Source: Hathewaya limosa (GTDB lineage: Bacteria; Bacillota; Clostridia; Clostridiales; Clostridiaceae). Taken from it: 64,000 nt of DNA. This document shows, piece by piece, positions 32,548 through 40,733 of this stretch. The translations under genes and the position numbers were made by a program. Positions within the stretch are counted from its first letter, which is position 1, and every line of letters starts with the position of its first letter. The notes under the pieces were generated by a model, which was not told where the DNA came from, ran no database searches, and was given only the letters and a program-made list of their open reading frames with translations. The stretch is taken from contig NZ_JAUSWN010000004.1 of assembly GCF_030815255.1 (NCBI RefSeq), positions 1 to 64,000 on the forward strand. The letters run 5' to 3'.

Positions 32548-32844
32548 TTGGGAAATTTTTTTAGAGAATCAACTGTAAAAATGGCTAATAAGTTTGATAT
32601 ACCAAGAGAAGCAATAGAAAAAATACCTAAGATAACTATTATAGGTGATGAAGAATTAACCATTGAAAATCATGGAGGAATTCTAAGTTTTACAGATAAT
32701 GAAATTAGAGTTAAAACATGTCTTGGAAAAATGATTTTAAAGGGTAGAAATTTTGAAATTGCATATTTAAGTGAAACTACTATAACTGTAAGTGGAGTTT
32801 TTATATCTTTTAATCTAGAAAGACGTGGTGATGTAGATGAATAG
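32548..32844 (+). CDS. yqfC: Sporulation protein YqfC
   Basis: The 98-aa protein of the YabP/YqfC family contains 'ITIIGDEELTIENHGGILSFTDNEIRVKT' and 'GRNFEIAYLSETTITVSG', the family core. In B. subtilis yqfC and yqfD belong to the mother-cell sigma-E regulon. The start is a TTG after ATGGGGAGTGAGACATT. It overlaps yqfD by 8 bp. The ribosome site lies inside the large inverted repeat at 32477-32538. Confidence 0.92.
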   Translation: MGNFFRESTVKMANKFDIPREAIEKIPKITIIGDEELTIENHGGILSFTDNEIRVKTCLGKMILKGRNFEIAYLSETTITVSGVFISFNLERRGDVDE

Positions 32845-34024
32845 AGGGAAAATTAAGATTGAAATTACTACAATTATGCCAGAAAGATTTGTGAATATTC
32901 TTTGTAATGAAGGAATTGTTTTAGAAGAAATAAAAAAGATTAGTATAGTAAATTATACATTCAAAATTTCACCTAATGAATTAAGTAGAATAAATGAATT
33001 AGCCAAAGAACATAAAGTAAGGGTTAGAATATTAGGTTCTGCTGGAATGTACAAGTTTAAAAATAAGTTTTTTAAAAGAAAAGCTTTTTTTACAGGTATG
33101 GCATTATTTATAGTACTTATATATTATTTATCAAATTATATATGGGTTATTAATATAAAAACAGAGAACTATGTTTCACCTTATGAAATTAGAACATATT
33201 TAAAAACATTAGGAATTAAACCAGGAATTAAAAAAGAAAAATTGGATATATTTAAGTTGGAAAATAACATTCAGGAAGAAAATAATAATGTGGTATGGGT
33301 GAGAGCTAGGATTCAAGGTACTAAGTTAGGAATTGAAATTTCAGAAAGACAAAATCCACCTAAAATAGAAGAAGATAATTCACCTTGTGATTTAGTTGCT
33401 AAAAAGGATGGAATTATTGAAAGAGTATATACTAAATCTGGGACTGCTATAGTAGAAGAAGGACAAATAGTAAAAAAGGGAGATGTCCTAGTAAGAGGAA
33501 TTCAAGGTAAAGAAGAGAGTACCTATGAGGTTAAAGCACAGGGGGATGTTATAGCTAAAACCTTTTATGAAAATATAAAAAAAGTCAAGATTCCTAAAGT
33601 TAAAAGGATAAGAACAGGTAGGATGTTAATAAACAGGTATATTACCGTAAAAAATAAAAAAATTTACTTAAAAAACGATTTAAACAAATTTAAGAAATAT
33701 GATAAAATAGAAGATAATAATTCCTTTGTTAAAAAGGAAATCTATTACGAAGTAAAAGAACAACCATTTACAAAAGATGATGAGAAGAAGATTATAAAAG
33801 AAAATCTTCTTAAAATGTATTCCGATATTACTATTAACTTCAATAATAATATTAAGATTATTAAAAAGATAGAAGATAGTAGAAAAGAAGGAGAGAATTG
33901 TAAATTAAAGGTTTTAATTATTGTAGAAGAGGAAATTAGTGAAGCTAAAAGCAATCCAATTGTTAAAAATGAGGAAGGAATTGATGGAAATCAAAAAAAT
34001 GAAAATGGAGAAGGGCAAAATTAA
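32837..34024 (+). CDS. yqfD: Sporulation membrane protein YqfD
   Basis: The 395-aa protein has a cytoplasmic N-terminal part, one transmembrane helix (about residues 88-108) and a long outer domain, as in SpoIV-like YqfD proteins. Recognisable segments are 'GIKPGIKKEKLDI' and 'LVAKKDGIIERVYTKSGTA'. It starts inside the end of yqfC (ATGAATAG), so the pair is coupled. The C-terminus is a Glu/Asn-rich tail. Confidence 0.92.
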   Translation: MNRGKIKIEITTIMPERFVNILCNEGIVLEEIKKISIVNYTFKISPNELSRINELAKEHKVRVRILGSAGMYKFKNKFFKRKAFFTGMALFIVLIYYLSNYIWVINIKTENYVSPYEIRTYLKTLGIKPGIKKEKLDIFKLENNIQEENNNVVWVRARIQGTKLGIEISERQNPPKIEEDNSPCDLVAKKDGIIERVYTKSGTAIVEEGQIVKKGDVLVRGIQGKEESTYEVKAQGDVIAKTFYENIKKVKIPKVKRIRTGRMLINRYITVKNKKIYLKNDLNKFKKYDKIEDNNSFVKKEIYYEVKEQPFTKDDEKKIIKENLLKMYSDITINFNNNIKIIKKIEDSRKEGENCKLKVLIIVEEEISEAKSNPIVKNEEGIDGNQKNENGEGQN

Positions 34025-34049
34025 ACCTATATAAAGGGTGGGAAACAAT

Positions 34050-36326
34050 ATGGTTAAAAGAGAAGCAAATAAAATTGTTATGAGCAAGAAAATGAGAAAA
34101 ATAGCTATTCTTGTTTTAAATTTTATTTTTATTTATGGAATATTAATAACTGCCGTTTTACCTGAAAAATATTCCCTCAAAGAAGGAGATATTGCAAGAG
34201 TAGATATTAAGTCTCCAAGAGATGTAGAAGATGAATTGTCTACTAAGGAAAAGAAAGAAGCAGCTATAAAAAGTATACCCAATCAATATACAATAGATAG
34301 TAATGTAAAAACTAATATGCAGAAAAATATAGAGTCCTTATTTTCAAAAATTGTATCAGAAAATAGCAAGTTCCATGATGAAAACTTAAAAAGCAATTCT
34401 AAGCTTAGTGAGGAAGAATTAAATAAAAAAAAGGAAGAATTAGCTGCAAAAATTAAAGATGAAATTAATATTAATTTGACATTAGATGAAATTCAGAAAT
34501 TGTTAAGTTTAAATCCACAAGACACAGATGTCATTAAGAATACTATTATAAAAACTATGACAAGGGTGTATGATGAATATCAAATAAACTCTGAAACTCC
34601 TTTAGAAGTTAGTGATAAATTAAATAGGTTAAGTACTTATGAACAAGAGGATGGTTTAGAAAAAAAGAAAGAAAATGATGCGAAAAAATCTCCAAATATA
34701 CAAAATAAAGAAAAAAATTTAAAAATAAAAGAAGAAGATAAAAAGAAATCAACTTATTTTATAGAAATTGAACTTTCTAAAAATAGTAATACAGCTGAGT
34801 ATTTAGATATAAGTAAAAAAATTGCTTTAAGTGAATTAAAGCCCAACGTATTTTATGATGAAGAAAAAACTAGAAGTTATAAAAGTGAAGCGCTTAAAAG
34901 TGTAGAACCAGTTAAAGTAAAAAAAGATCAAATAATTGTCAAAGAGGGGGAACCGGTTACAAAGTATCAGGTTGAACTTTTGAGGCAACTAGGTTTTTTA
35001 GAGGATAAAAATAATTTTCAATGGATAATTTATGTAGGGTTAGGAATTTTAATTGGTTCGCTTTTGGCTGTAGAAGGATATTATTTATATAAATATCAAA
35101 GAAAAATTTATGAAGCTGATAAATTTTTAGTATTAGTTAGTGTAATTAATATAATAACTTTAATTTTAGGTAGAAGCCTAGATTTGATAACACCATATTT
35201 AATACCGTTATCTTTTGCACCTATGATGTTATCGTTATTATTAAATTATAAATTAGGTATAACTATGAGTATTTTCAATGGTGTGTTTTTAAGTATTGCG
35301 GTTAAATTTAATGCACCTGTGATCATTTTAATTATGTTAAATGCTGTTATAGGATCGGTGTATTTAAAGAAAATGGATCAAAGAAGTGATATATTATATT
35401 CAGCTTTTTTTATAGCAATAATTAATGCAGTAATAACTATGTGTTTATGTATTATTCAAATTAATAATAATGTAAAAGATTTATTATTAACATGTGGAGC
35501 TACATTCCTTGCAAGTATTTTATCAGGAATATTTACTATTGGATTTTTACCTTTATTCGAGAGTGGATTTGATATAGTTACTACAGTTAAATTATTAGAG
35601 CTTTCTAATCCTAATAATCCGCTTTTAAGAAAATTATTAATAGAAGCACCTGGTACATATCATCATTGTGTACTTGTAGCAAATCTTGCTGAACTTGCTG
35701 CAGAGGCAATTGGAGCTAATACTGTGCTTGCGAGAGTAGGAGCTTATTATCATGATGTAGGAAAATTAAAGAGACCTTATTTCTTTAAGGAAAACCAAAT
35801 GGGAAGACAAAATCCACATGATAAAATAGGACCTAATTTAAGTGCTTTAATTATTACATCTCATGTTAAAGATGGGGTAGAATTAGCTAAAGAATATAAG
35901 ATACCAAAGTGTATTCAAGATATAATAATACAACATCATGGAACTTCACTTGTAAAATATTTTTATATAACAGCTAAAAACAACAGTGAAAAACCAGAGG
36001 ATGTACTAGAAGAAGATTTTAGATATATAGGGCCTGATCCTCAAAGTAAAGAAGCAGCTATAATAATGTTAGCAGATGGCTCAGAAGCAGCTGTAAGATC
36101 TATAAATGAACCTACAGAGGAAAAGGTTGAACATATGGTTTCAAGTATTATTAAGTCAAGACTTGATGACGGACATTTAAATGATAGTGATTTAACACTG
36201 AAAGATCTAGAAAAAATAAAAAAAGCGTTTTTAAAAGGACTTTCAGGAATTTATCATGAAAGAATAGAGTACCCTAAACTAGCTACTATGGAGAAGAATA
36301 GAAATAATAATAGTGGCAATAATTAA
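34050..36326 (+). CDS. pgpH: Seven-transmembrane HD-domain phosphodiesterase (PgpH/YqfF type)
   Basis: Likely c-di-AMP phosphodiesterase. The 758-aa protein has an N-terminal helix (about 15-35), a large extracellular 7TMR-HDED domain to about residue 325, seven transmembrane helices (about 330-500), and a C-terminal HD domain with 'PGTYHHCVLVANL' and 'YYHDVGKLKRPYFF'. ATG 34050 behind AAAGGGTGGG was preferred to GTG 34038, which overlaps the ribosome site. In many Firmicutes phoH sits between yqfD and this gene; it is absent here. Confidence 0.93.
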   Translation: MVKREANKIVMSKKMRKIAILVLNFIFIYGILITAVLPEKYSLKEGDIARVDIKSPRDVEDELSTKEKKEAAIKSIPNQYTIDSNVKTNMQKNIESLFSKIVSENSKFHDENLKSNSKLSEEELNKKKEELAAKIKDEININLTLDEIQKLLSLNPQDTDVIKNTIIKTMTRVYDEYQINSETPLEVSDKLNRLSTYEQEDGLEKKKENDAKKSPNIQNKEKNLKIKEEDKKKSTYFIEIELSKNSNTAEYLDISKKIALSELKPNVFYDEEKTRSYKSEALKSVEPVKVKKDQIIVKEGEPVTKYQVELLRQLGFLEDKNNFQWIIYVGLGILIGSLLAVEGYYLYKYQRKIYEADKFLVLVSVINIITLILGRSLDLITPYLIPLSFAPMMLSLLLNYKLGITMSIFNGVFLSIAVKFNAPVIILIMLNAVIGSVYLKKMDQRSDILYSAFFIAIINAVITMCLCIIQINNNVKDLLLTCGATFLASILSGIFTIGFLPLFESGFDIVTTVKLLELSNPNNPLLRKLLIEAPGTYHHCVLVANLAELAAEAIGANTVLARVGAYYHDVGKLKRPYFFKENQMGRQNPHDKIGPNLSALIITSHVKDGVELAKEYKIPKCIQDIIIQHHGTSLVKYFYITAKNNSEKPEDVLEEDFRYIGPDPQSKEAAIIMLADGSEAAVRSINEPTEEKVEHMVSSIIKSRLDDGHLNDSDLTLKDLEKIKKAFLKGLSGIYHERIEYPKLATMEKNRNNNSGNN

Positions 36327-36362
36327 TGGTTAGAAATAAAATAAACTAGAGAGGAATTTGAA

Positions 36363-36869
36363 ATGTTACTAGTAGATAATAGACAAAATAAAATTAAAGT
36401 TGAGGAAGAATTAATAGAATTAATAGAAAATATGATTGAGTATACTCTTAGAGAAGAAGGAGTAAAAGAAGATTATGAGGTTAGCTTAATATTAATTGAT
36501 AATGAGACTATAAAAGAGATAAATAAAGAACAAAGACAAAAAAATGTGGTAACTGACGTGTTATCTTTTCCTATGTTGGATTATAAGCCTCATACTGTAT
36601 ATAAAGAAAATTACTTAAATTATACTTTTAGTGAAATGGATTTAGATGATGGTAAATTAGTGTTAGGAGATATTGCTTTAAGTTTAGAAAGAGCTAAAGA
36701 GCAAAGTGAAGAATTTAATCATTCATTTAAAAGAGAGGTTTGTTATCTTATAATTCATTCCATATTGCATTTATTAGGATATGATCATATGGAAGAGGAT
36801 GATAAGGTAGTAATGAGAAAAAGAGAAGAGGAAATTTTGAATAATTTTAATGTAGTAAGAGAAATTTAA
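36363..36869 (+). CDS. ybeY: Endoribonuclease YbeY
   Basis: Zinc endoribonuclease for 16S rRNA maturation and ribosome quality control. The 168-aa protein has the metal site 'HSILHLLGYDH' (the usual HGxLHLxGYDH with Ser in place of the first Gly) and 'VTDVLSFPM'. It starts 36 bp after pgpH behind AGAGAGGAATTTG. Confidence 0.95.
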   Translation: MLLVDNRQNKIKVEEELIELIENMIEYTLREEGVKEDYEVSLILIDNETIKEINKEQRQKNVVTDVLSFPMLDYKPHTVYKENYLNYTFSEMDLDDGKLVLGDIALSLERAKEQSEEFNHSFKREVCYLIIHSILHLLGYDHMEEDDKVVMRKREEEILNNFNVVREI

Positions 36870-36894
36870 TAATGTAAGCAATATTAATAAAGTT

Positions 36895-36933
36895 TATAAA
36901 ATATGTGACAGTAATTCTGTCACATATTTTATA
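36895..36933 (+). terminator. Perfect 17-bp hairpin after ybeY
   Basis: TATAAAATATGTGACAG and CTGTCACATATTTTATA are perfect arms around TAATT. No T run follows directly, so it may be a weak terminator, attenuator or RNA-stability hairpin. Confidence 0.55.
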
Positions 36934-36964
36934 AGTAAGTTTTTTTAGAAAGCGTAGTGGGCAT

Positions 36965-37660
36965 ATGAAAAAGAAAACATTAGTACAAAGTTTAAACTAT
37001 GCTATTATGGGGATTATACAGAGTATAAAATGTGAAAAACATATGCAAATACATGTTGTTATAGGGATTTTAGTGATTTTATTTTGCTTTTTTTCAGATT
37101 TAACAAAATTAGAATTTTTGCTAGTAATTTTTGCTATTTCATTTGTGATAGTATCTGAAATGATAAATACCGCTATAGAAAATACATTAGATGCGGTTAT
37201 AGAATATAGGCATCCTTTAGTTAAAAGTGCTAAAGATATATCGGCAGGGGCTGTTCTTATATCAGTTGTAAATGCTGTTATTATAGGGTATGTAGTATTC
37301 TGGGATAGAGTAAAACCAATTACAGAAACTATAATATATAAAATAAAAAATTGTAGTCCGCATATAATTTTTGCCATATTAACGGTTGTTGTTTGTTTAA
37401 CCGTTATCTTAAAAATAATTTCAGGTAAAGGAACTCCATTAAAAGGTGGAATGCCTTCAGGTCATAGTGCTGTAGCATTTTGTATAGCTACAGTTATTGC
37501 ATATTATTCTATGCAGCCTTTGATAGTTTTCCTTGGGTATGTTATGGCACTTATAGTGGCACAAAGCAGAGTGGATTCAAATACACATTCTATCTTAGAG
37601 GTTATACTAGGGGGATTATTAGGATTTTTAATAACGCTTTTAATACTTATATTAATTTGA
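36965..37660 (+). CDS. Fusion of DgkA-type lipid kinase and PAP2-type lipid phosphatase
   Basis: The 231-aa protein has two halves. Residues 1-120 are the small trans-membrane diacylglycerol/undecaprenol kinase family, with 'EMINTAIENTLDAVIE' as active-site helix. Residues about 135-231 are a PAP2 phosphatase with 'PSGHSAVAF' and 'SRVDSNTHSILE', the last motif ending in Glu instead of the usual Asp. The two activities oppose each other on lipid phosphates, probably the undecaprenol carrier. Similar fusions occur in clostridia from what I recall. The ribosome site is weak (GTAGTGGGC). Confidence 0.88.
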   Translation: MKKKTLVQSLNYAIMGIIQSIKCEKHMQIHVVIGILVILFCFFSDLTKLEFLLVIFAISFVIVSEMINTAIENTLDAVIEYRHPLVKSAKDISAGAVLISVVNAVIIGYVVFWDRVKPITETIIYKIKNCSPHIIFAILTVVVCLTVILKIISGKGTPLKGGMPSGHSAVAFCIATVIAYYSMQPLIVFLGYVMALIVAQSRVDSNTHSILEVILGGLLGFLITLLILILI

Positions 37661-37715
37661 AAATCATGATATAATCGTATGTACTTACAAATTTAAATGA
37701 GAGGTATATTATTAC

Positions 37716-38114
37716 ATGGTAAATGAAAAATTATTAGTTGAAAAAGCTATTGAAGCAAGAAATATGGCTTATGCACCATATTCAAATTTTAAAGTAGGTG
37801 CTGCTTTAATCACAGAAGATGGAAGTATATACACTGGATGCAATGTAGAAAATGTATCTTATGGGGCTTCAAATTGCGCAGAAAGAACTGCTATTTTTAA
37901 AGCTGTTTCAGAAGGACATCATACTATAAATATGCTTGCAGTAGTAGGTGATGAAAAAGATTACACATATCCTTGTGGAATATGCAGACAAGTGATTTTA
38001 GAGTTTGCTTCAGAAAATTTTAAAATTATTATTATTAAAAATAAAGAAGAATACATGGTAAAAACTTTAAATGAAATTATGCCTTATGCATTTTCAAAGG
38101 AAGCATTAAAATAG
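37716..38114 (+). CDS. cdd: Cytidine deaminase
   Basis: Zinc enzyme of pyrimidine salvage (cytidine to uridine). The 132-aa homotetrameric type shows 'NVENVSYGASNCAERTAIF' with the first Cys-Ala-Glu and 'PCGICRQ' with the other two zinc Cys. It lies before era, as in B. subtilis. Confidence 0.97.
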   Translation: MVNEKLLVEKAIEARNMAYAPYSNFKVGAALITEDGSIYTGCNVENVSYGASNCAERTAIFKAVSEGHHTINMLAVVGDEKDYTYPCGICRQVILEFASENFKIIIIKNKEEYMVKTLNEIMPYAFSKEALK

Positions 38115-38136
38115 AAAGAAGTCTTAAGGAGGACAA

Positions 38137-39021
38137 ATGTTTAAATCAGGATTTGTAACAATAATAGGAAGACCAAATGTAGGAAAATCTACCCTAAATA
38201 ATTTTATAATGGGAGAAAAACTTTCGATAGTATCAAGTAAGCCACAAACTACTAGAAATAACATACAAACAATATTAAATGGAGAAGATTATCAAATAAT
38301 TTTTGTTGATACTCCAGGGGTGCATAAACCTAGACATAAGCTAGGCGAGTATATGGTTAAAATAGCTACAGATGCTATAAGGGAAGTAGACTTAATTCTA
38401 TTTATAACTACTCCAGAAGGTGAAATTGGAAAGGGCGATAAACTTATTTTAGAACAATTAAGTAAAGTTAATATACCTAAATTTCTCTTAGTTAATAAAA
38501 TAGATGAGGTTGAACAAGAAAAAGTAGCAAAAACTATTCAAAATTACTCTGAGTATTTTGAATTTGAAGAGATTATACCTATGTCTGCTTTAAAAGGAAA
38601 AAACGTAGATGTATTAATAGATGAGATGAAAAAACATATTCCAGAGGGACCTAAATATTATCCACAAGATATGGTAACTGATAGACAAGAAAGATTTATT
38701 GTAATGGAAATTATAAGAGAGAAGGCACTTAGACTTTTAGATAAAGAAGTACCACACGGTACGGCGGTGGAAATTCTTTCTATGAAAAAAAATGAGAAGG
38801 GAATATATTATATAGATGCTAATATGCTATGTGAAAAATCTTCTCATAAAGGTATAATAATTGGTAAACAAGGTGCTATGTTAAAAAGAATATCTCAGTA
38901 TGCTAGACAGGATATAGAAAAATTCCTAGGAGCAAAAGTATACCTAAGAGTATGGGTAAAAGTTAAAGAAGACTGGCGAGATAGTCCAAATTTATTAAAA
39001 GAATTGGGATATAAAGATTAA
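38137..39021 (+). CDS. era: GTPase Era
   Basis: GTPase for 16S rRNA processing and 30S assembly. The 294-aa protein has G1 'GRPNVGKST', G3 'DTPGVH', G4 'NKID', and a C-terminal KH domain with 'GIIIGKQGAMLKRI'. An AAGGAGGACAA ribosome site precedes the ATG. It lies 22 bp after cdd. Confidence 0.98.
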   Translation: MFKSGFVTIIGRPNVGKSTLNNFIMGEKLSIVSSKPQTTRNNIQTILNGEDYQIIFVDTPGVHKPRHKLGEYMVKIATDAIREVDLILFITTPEGEIGKGDKLILEQLSKVNIPKFLLVNKIDEVEQEKVAKTIQNYSEYFEFEEIIPMSALKGKNVDVLIDEMKKHIPEGPKYYPQDMVTDRQERFIVMEIIREKALRLLDKEVPHGTAVEILSMKKNEKGIYYIDANMLCEKSSHKGIIIGKQGAMLKRISQYARQDIEKFLGAKVYLRVWVKVKEDWRDSPNLLKELGYKD

Positions 39022-39049
39022 TTAATTTATAATTAATTATTAATTAATC
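39016..39049. repeat. AT-rich inverted repeat at the end of era
   Basis: GATTAATTAAT (39016-39026) and ATTAATTAATC (39039-39049) are perfect 11-bp arms overlapping the era stop codon. Low complexity makes chance likely. Confidence 0.4.
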
Positions 39050-39115
39050 AAAAATTCATATTATTTAATGCAAAGTTGAGTATATTATTTTATAATAGGG
39101 TTAGGAGATGGTTTT

Positions 39116-39859
39116 CTGAGCCTGATAAAGACAAGAGGGGTTATTTTAAAAACTCAAGACTATAAGGAAAATGATAAGCTCTTGTGGATGTATACTGAAA
39201 ACTTAGGAAAAGTATCTGCAATCGCAAAGGGTGCTAAAAAAGGAAATAGTAAACTTTCAGCATCAACTCTAGTATTTTGTTTTGGCGATTATGTACTTTA
39301 TAAAGGTAGAAGTATGTATACGATAAATGAGGGATATGTAATCCATTCTTTTCAAGAATTTATTAGAGATTTAGAAACTATTACATACTGTTCTTATATA
39401 AATGAACTTATAGATATTTCAAGTATAGAAGAAGAAAAAAACTTTAATTTATTTAAAGATTTAATAACTATGTATTATTTAATAAAAAATAAGGTAGGAG
39501 ATATTGAAGTATTAATAAGAGCCTTTGAAATTAAAATGCTTTATAATACTGGATATTCATTAGAGTTGGAGCATTGTGTTCAATGTGGAGAAAGTATTAA
39601 GATATCTAACTACGTTGATCTTTCAAACTTTGGATGTATATGTACAAAGTGCAATAAACAAAATTGTATTAAAATATCAAATTCTACTTATAATATATTA
39701 AGATACATGATACATTTTCCTTTAGAAAAAATTTATAGGTTAAATTTAGATAAGAACAGTAAAAAAGAACTAAATTTACTTATGCAATCATTTATTTTAG
39801 AGGTATATAATAGAAAACCTAAGAGTTTAGAAATGTTTAATTATATTAACAAGGAGTGA
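39116..39859 (+). CDS. recO: DNA repair protein RecO, apparently starting at CTG
   Basis: Loads RecA on single-stranded DNA with RecR. The open frame extends upstream of the Met/Leu starts near 39182 and codes 'SLIKTRGVILKTQDYKENDKLL', which matches the usual RecO N-terminal OB-fold opening. No ATG, GTG or TTG exists in frame before this. A CTG at 39116 lies 8 nt after TTAGGAG and gives 247 aa. An out-of-frame ATG at 39108 ends after three codons. The zinc motif 'CVQCGES' and 'CTKCNKQNC' lies near residues 155-190. Alternative: a sequencing error in the first codons. Confidence 0.85.
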   Translation: MSLIKTRGVILKTQDYKENDKLLWMYTENLGKVSAIAKGAKKGNSKLSASTLVFCFGDYVLYKGRSMYTINEGYVIHSFQEFIRDLETITYCSYINELIDISSIEEEKNFNLFKDLITMYYLIKNKVGDIEVLIRAFEIKMLYNTGYSLELEHCVQCGESIKISNYVDLSNFGCICTKCNKQNCIKISNSTYNILRYMIHFPLEKIYRLNLDKNSKKELNLLMQSFILEVYNRKPKSLEMFNYINKE

Positions 39860-39864
39860 TTTTA

Positions 39865-40533
39865 ATGGAAAAGGTAACTCTAGAGAAAATAGACATAATA
39901 AGAGAGAGAACAGGTGTTAGTTATACAGATGCTAAAGAAGCTTTGGAAAAATGTGAAGGAAATGTAGTAGATACTTTAGTTTATTTAGAACAAGAAATAA
40001 ATAATAAAACTAAAAATAAAGTAGAAGAAATGGTTACTACAAAAGAAGAATTTAAAAAATGGTTTATTGATCTTGTAGAAAAAGGAAATGCCACAAGAAT
40101 AAAAGTTAGAAAAGAAAATAAAGTTATAGTAGATATGCCAGTTAATGCTGGTATTGCTGCAGGAATTTTTTCAATGATATTTCCACCTCTAATTGGAATA
40201 GGATTAATTGTGGCAATGGCTACCAAAATTACTATAGAGGTTACAAAAGAAGATGGGTCAGTAGAAGTTGTAAATGCGGTAATAAAAAATACGGTAGATG
40301 ATGTGGCAACAAAAGTTAAAGAAGTTAAAAATGAATTTAAAGAAAAAATATTTGAAAAAAAAGATAATGCTTCAAGTAATGATTCATCAGAAGTAAAAAC
40401 TTATTCATATACAGTAAATTTTGAAAATGAAAATAAAGATTGTTGTGATGATTCTTCAAAAGATAATAAAGAAAATTGCAATTGTGAAGAAAAAAATAAA
40501 TGCTGTTGTGAAGAAAAAAAAGATCAGGAATAA
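39865..40533 (+). CDS. UBA/TS-N and DUF4342 domain protein with Cys-rich tail
   Basis: The 222-aa protein has an N-terminal UBA/TS-N-like three-helix domain (residues 1-45, 'VTLEKIDIIRERTGVSYTDA' with 'ALEKCEGNVVDTLVYLE'), then a DUF4342 region (about 50-130) with one hydrophobic helix ('AAGIFSMIFPPLIGIGLIV'). A C-terminal tail carries at least seven Cys in CC, CNC and CCC groups among Lys/Glu. The tail may bind metal. ATG 39865 follows AAGGAGTGATTTT and lies 5 bp after recO. Function unknown. Confidence 0.8.
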   Translation: MEKVTLEKIDIIRERTGVSYTDAKEALEKCEGNVVDTLVYLEQEINNKTKNKVEEMVTTKEEFKKWFIDLVEKGNATRIKVRKENKVIVDMPVNAGIAAGIFSMIFPPLIGIGLIVAMATKITIEVTKEDGSVEVVNAVIKNTVDDVATKVKEVKNEFKEKIFEKKDNASSNDSSEVKTYSYTVNFENENKDCCDDSSKDNKENCNCEEKNKCCCEEKKDQE

Positions 40534-40540
40534 TAACAAA

Positions 40541-40575
40541 ATAAGAGTAACTAAGATAGTTACTCTTATTTATTT
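40541..40575 (+). terminator. Terminator after the DUF4342 gene
   Basis: ATAAGAGTAACT and AGTTACTCTTAT around AAGAT, followed by TTATTTG. Confidence 0.75.
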
Positions 40576-40733
40576 GAAAAATAATATAAAACGTTTATTG
40601 TGTATACAAATATAGGTTAGTAATATAACATATATATAATTTTTTTTGAAAATGTATATAATATATATTGTAATATTAGTAATAATACATTATAATAAAA
40701 TTAATAAAAGTAATTTAGTAATAAAGAAAGAGG

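Noticed and set aside
39016..39049. att site or mobile-element end after era
   Set aside because: The repeat is AT-only low complexity apart from one G/C pair, with no integrase or direct repeat nearby.
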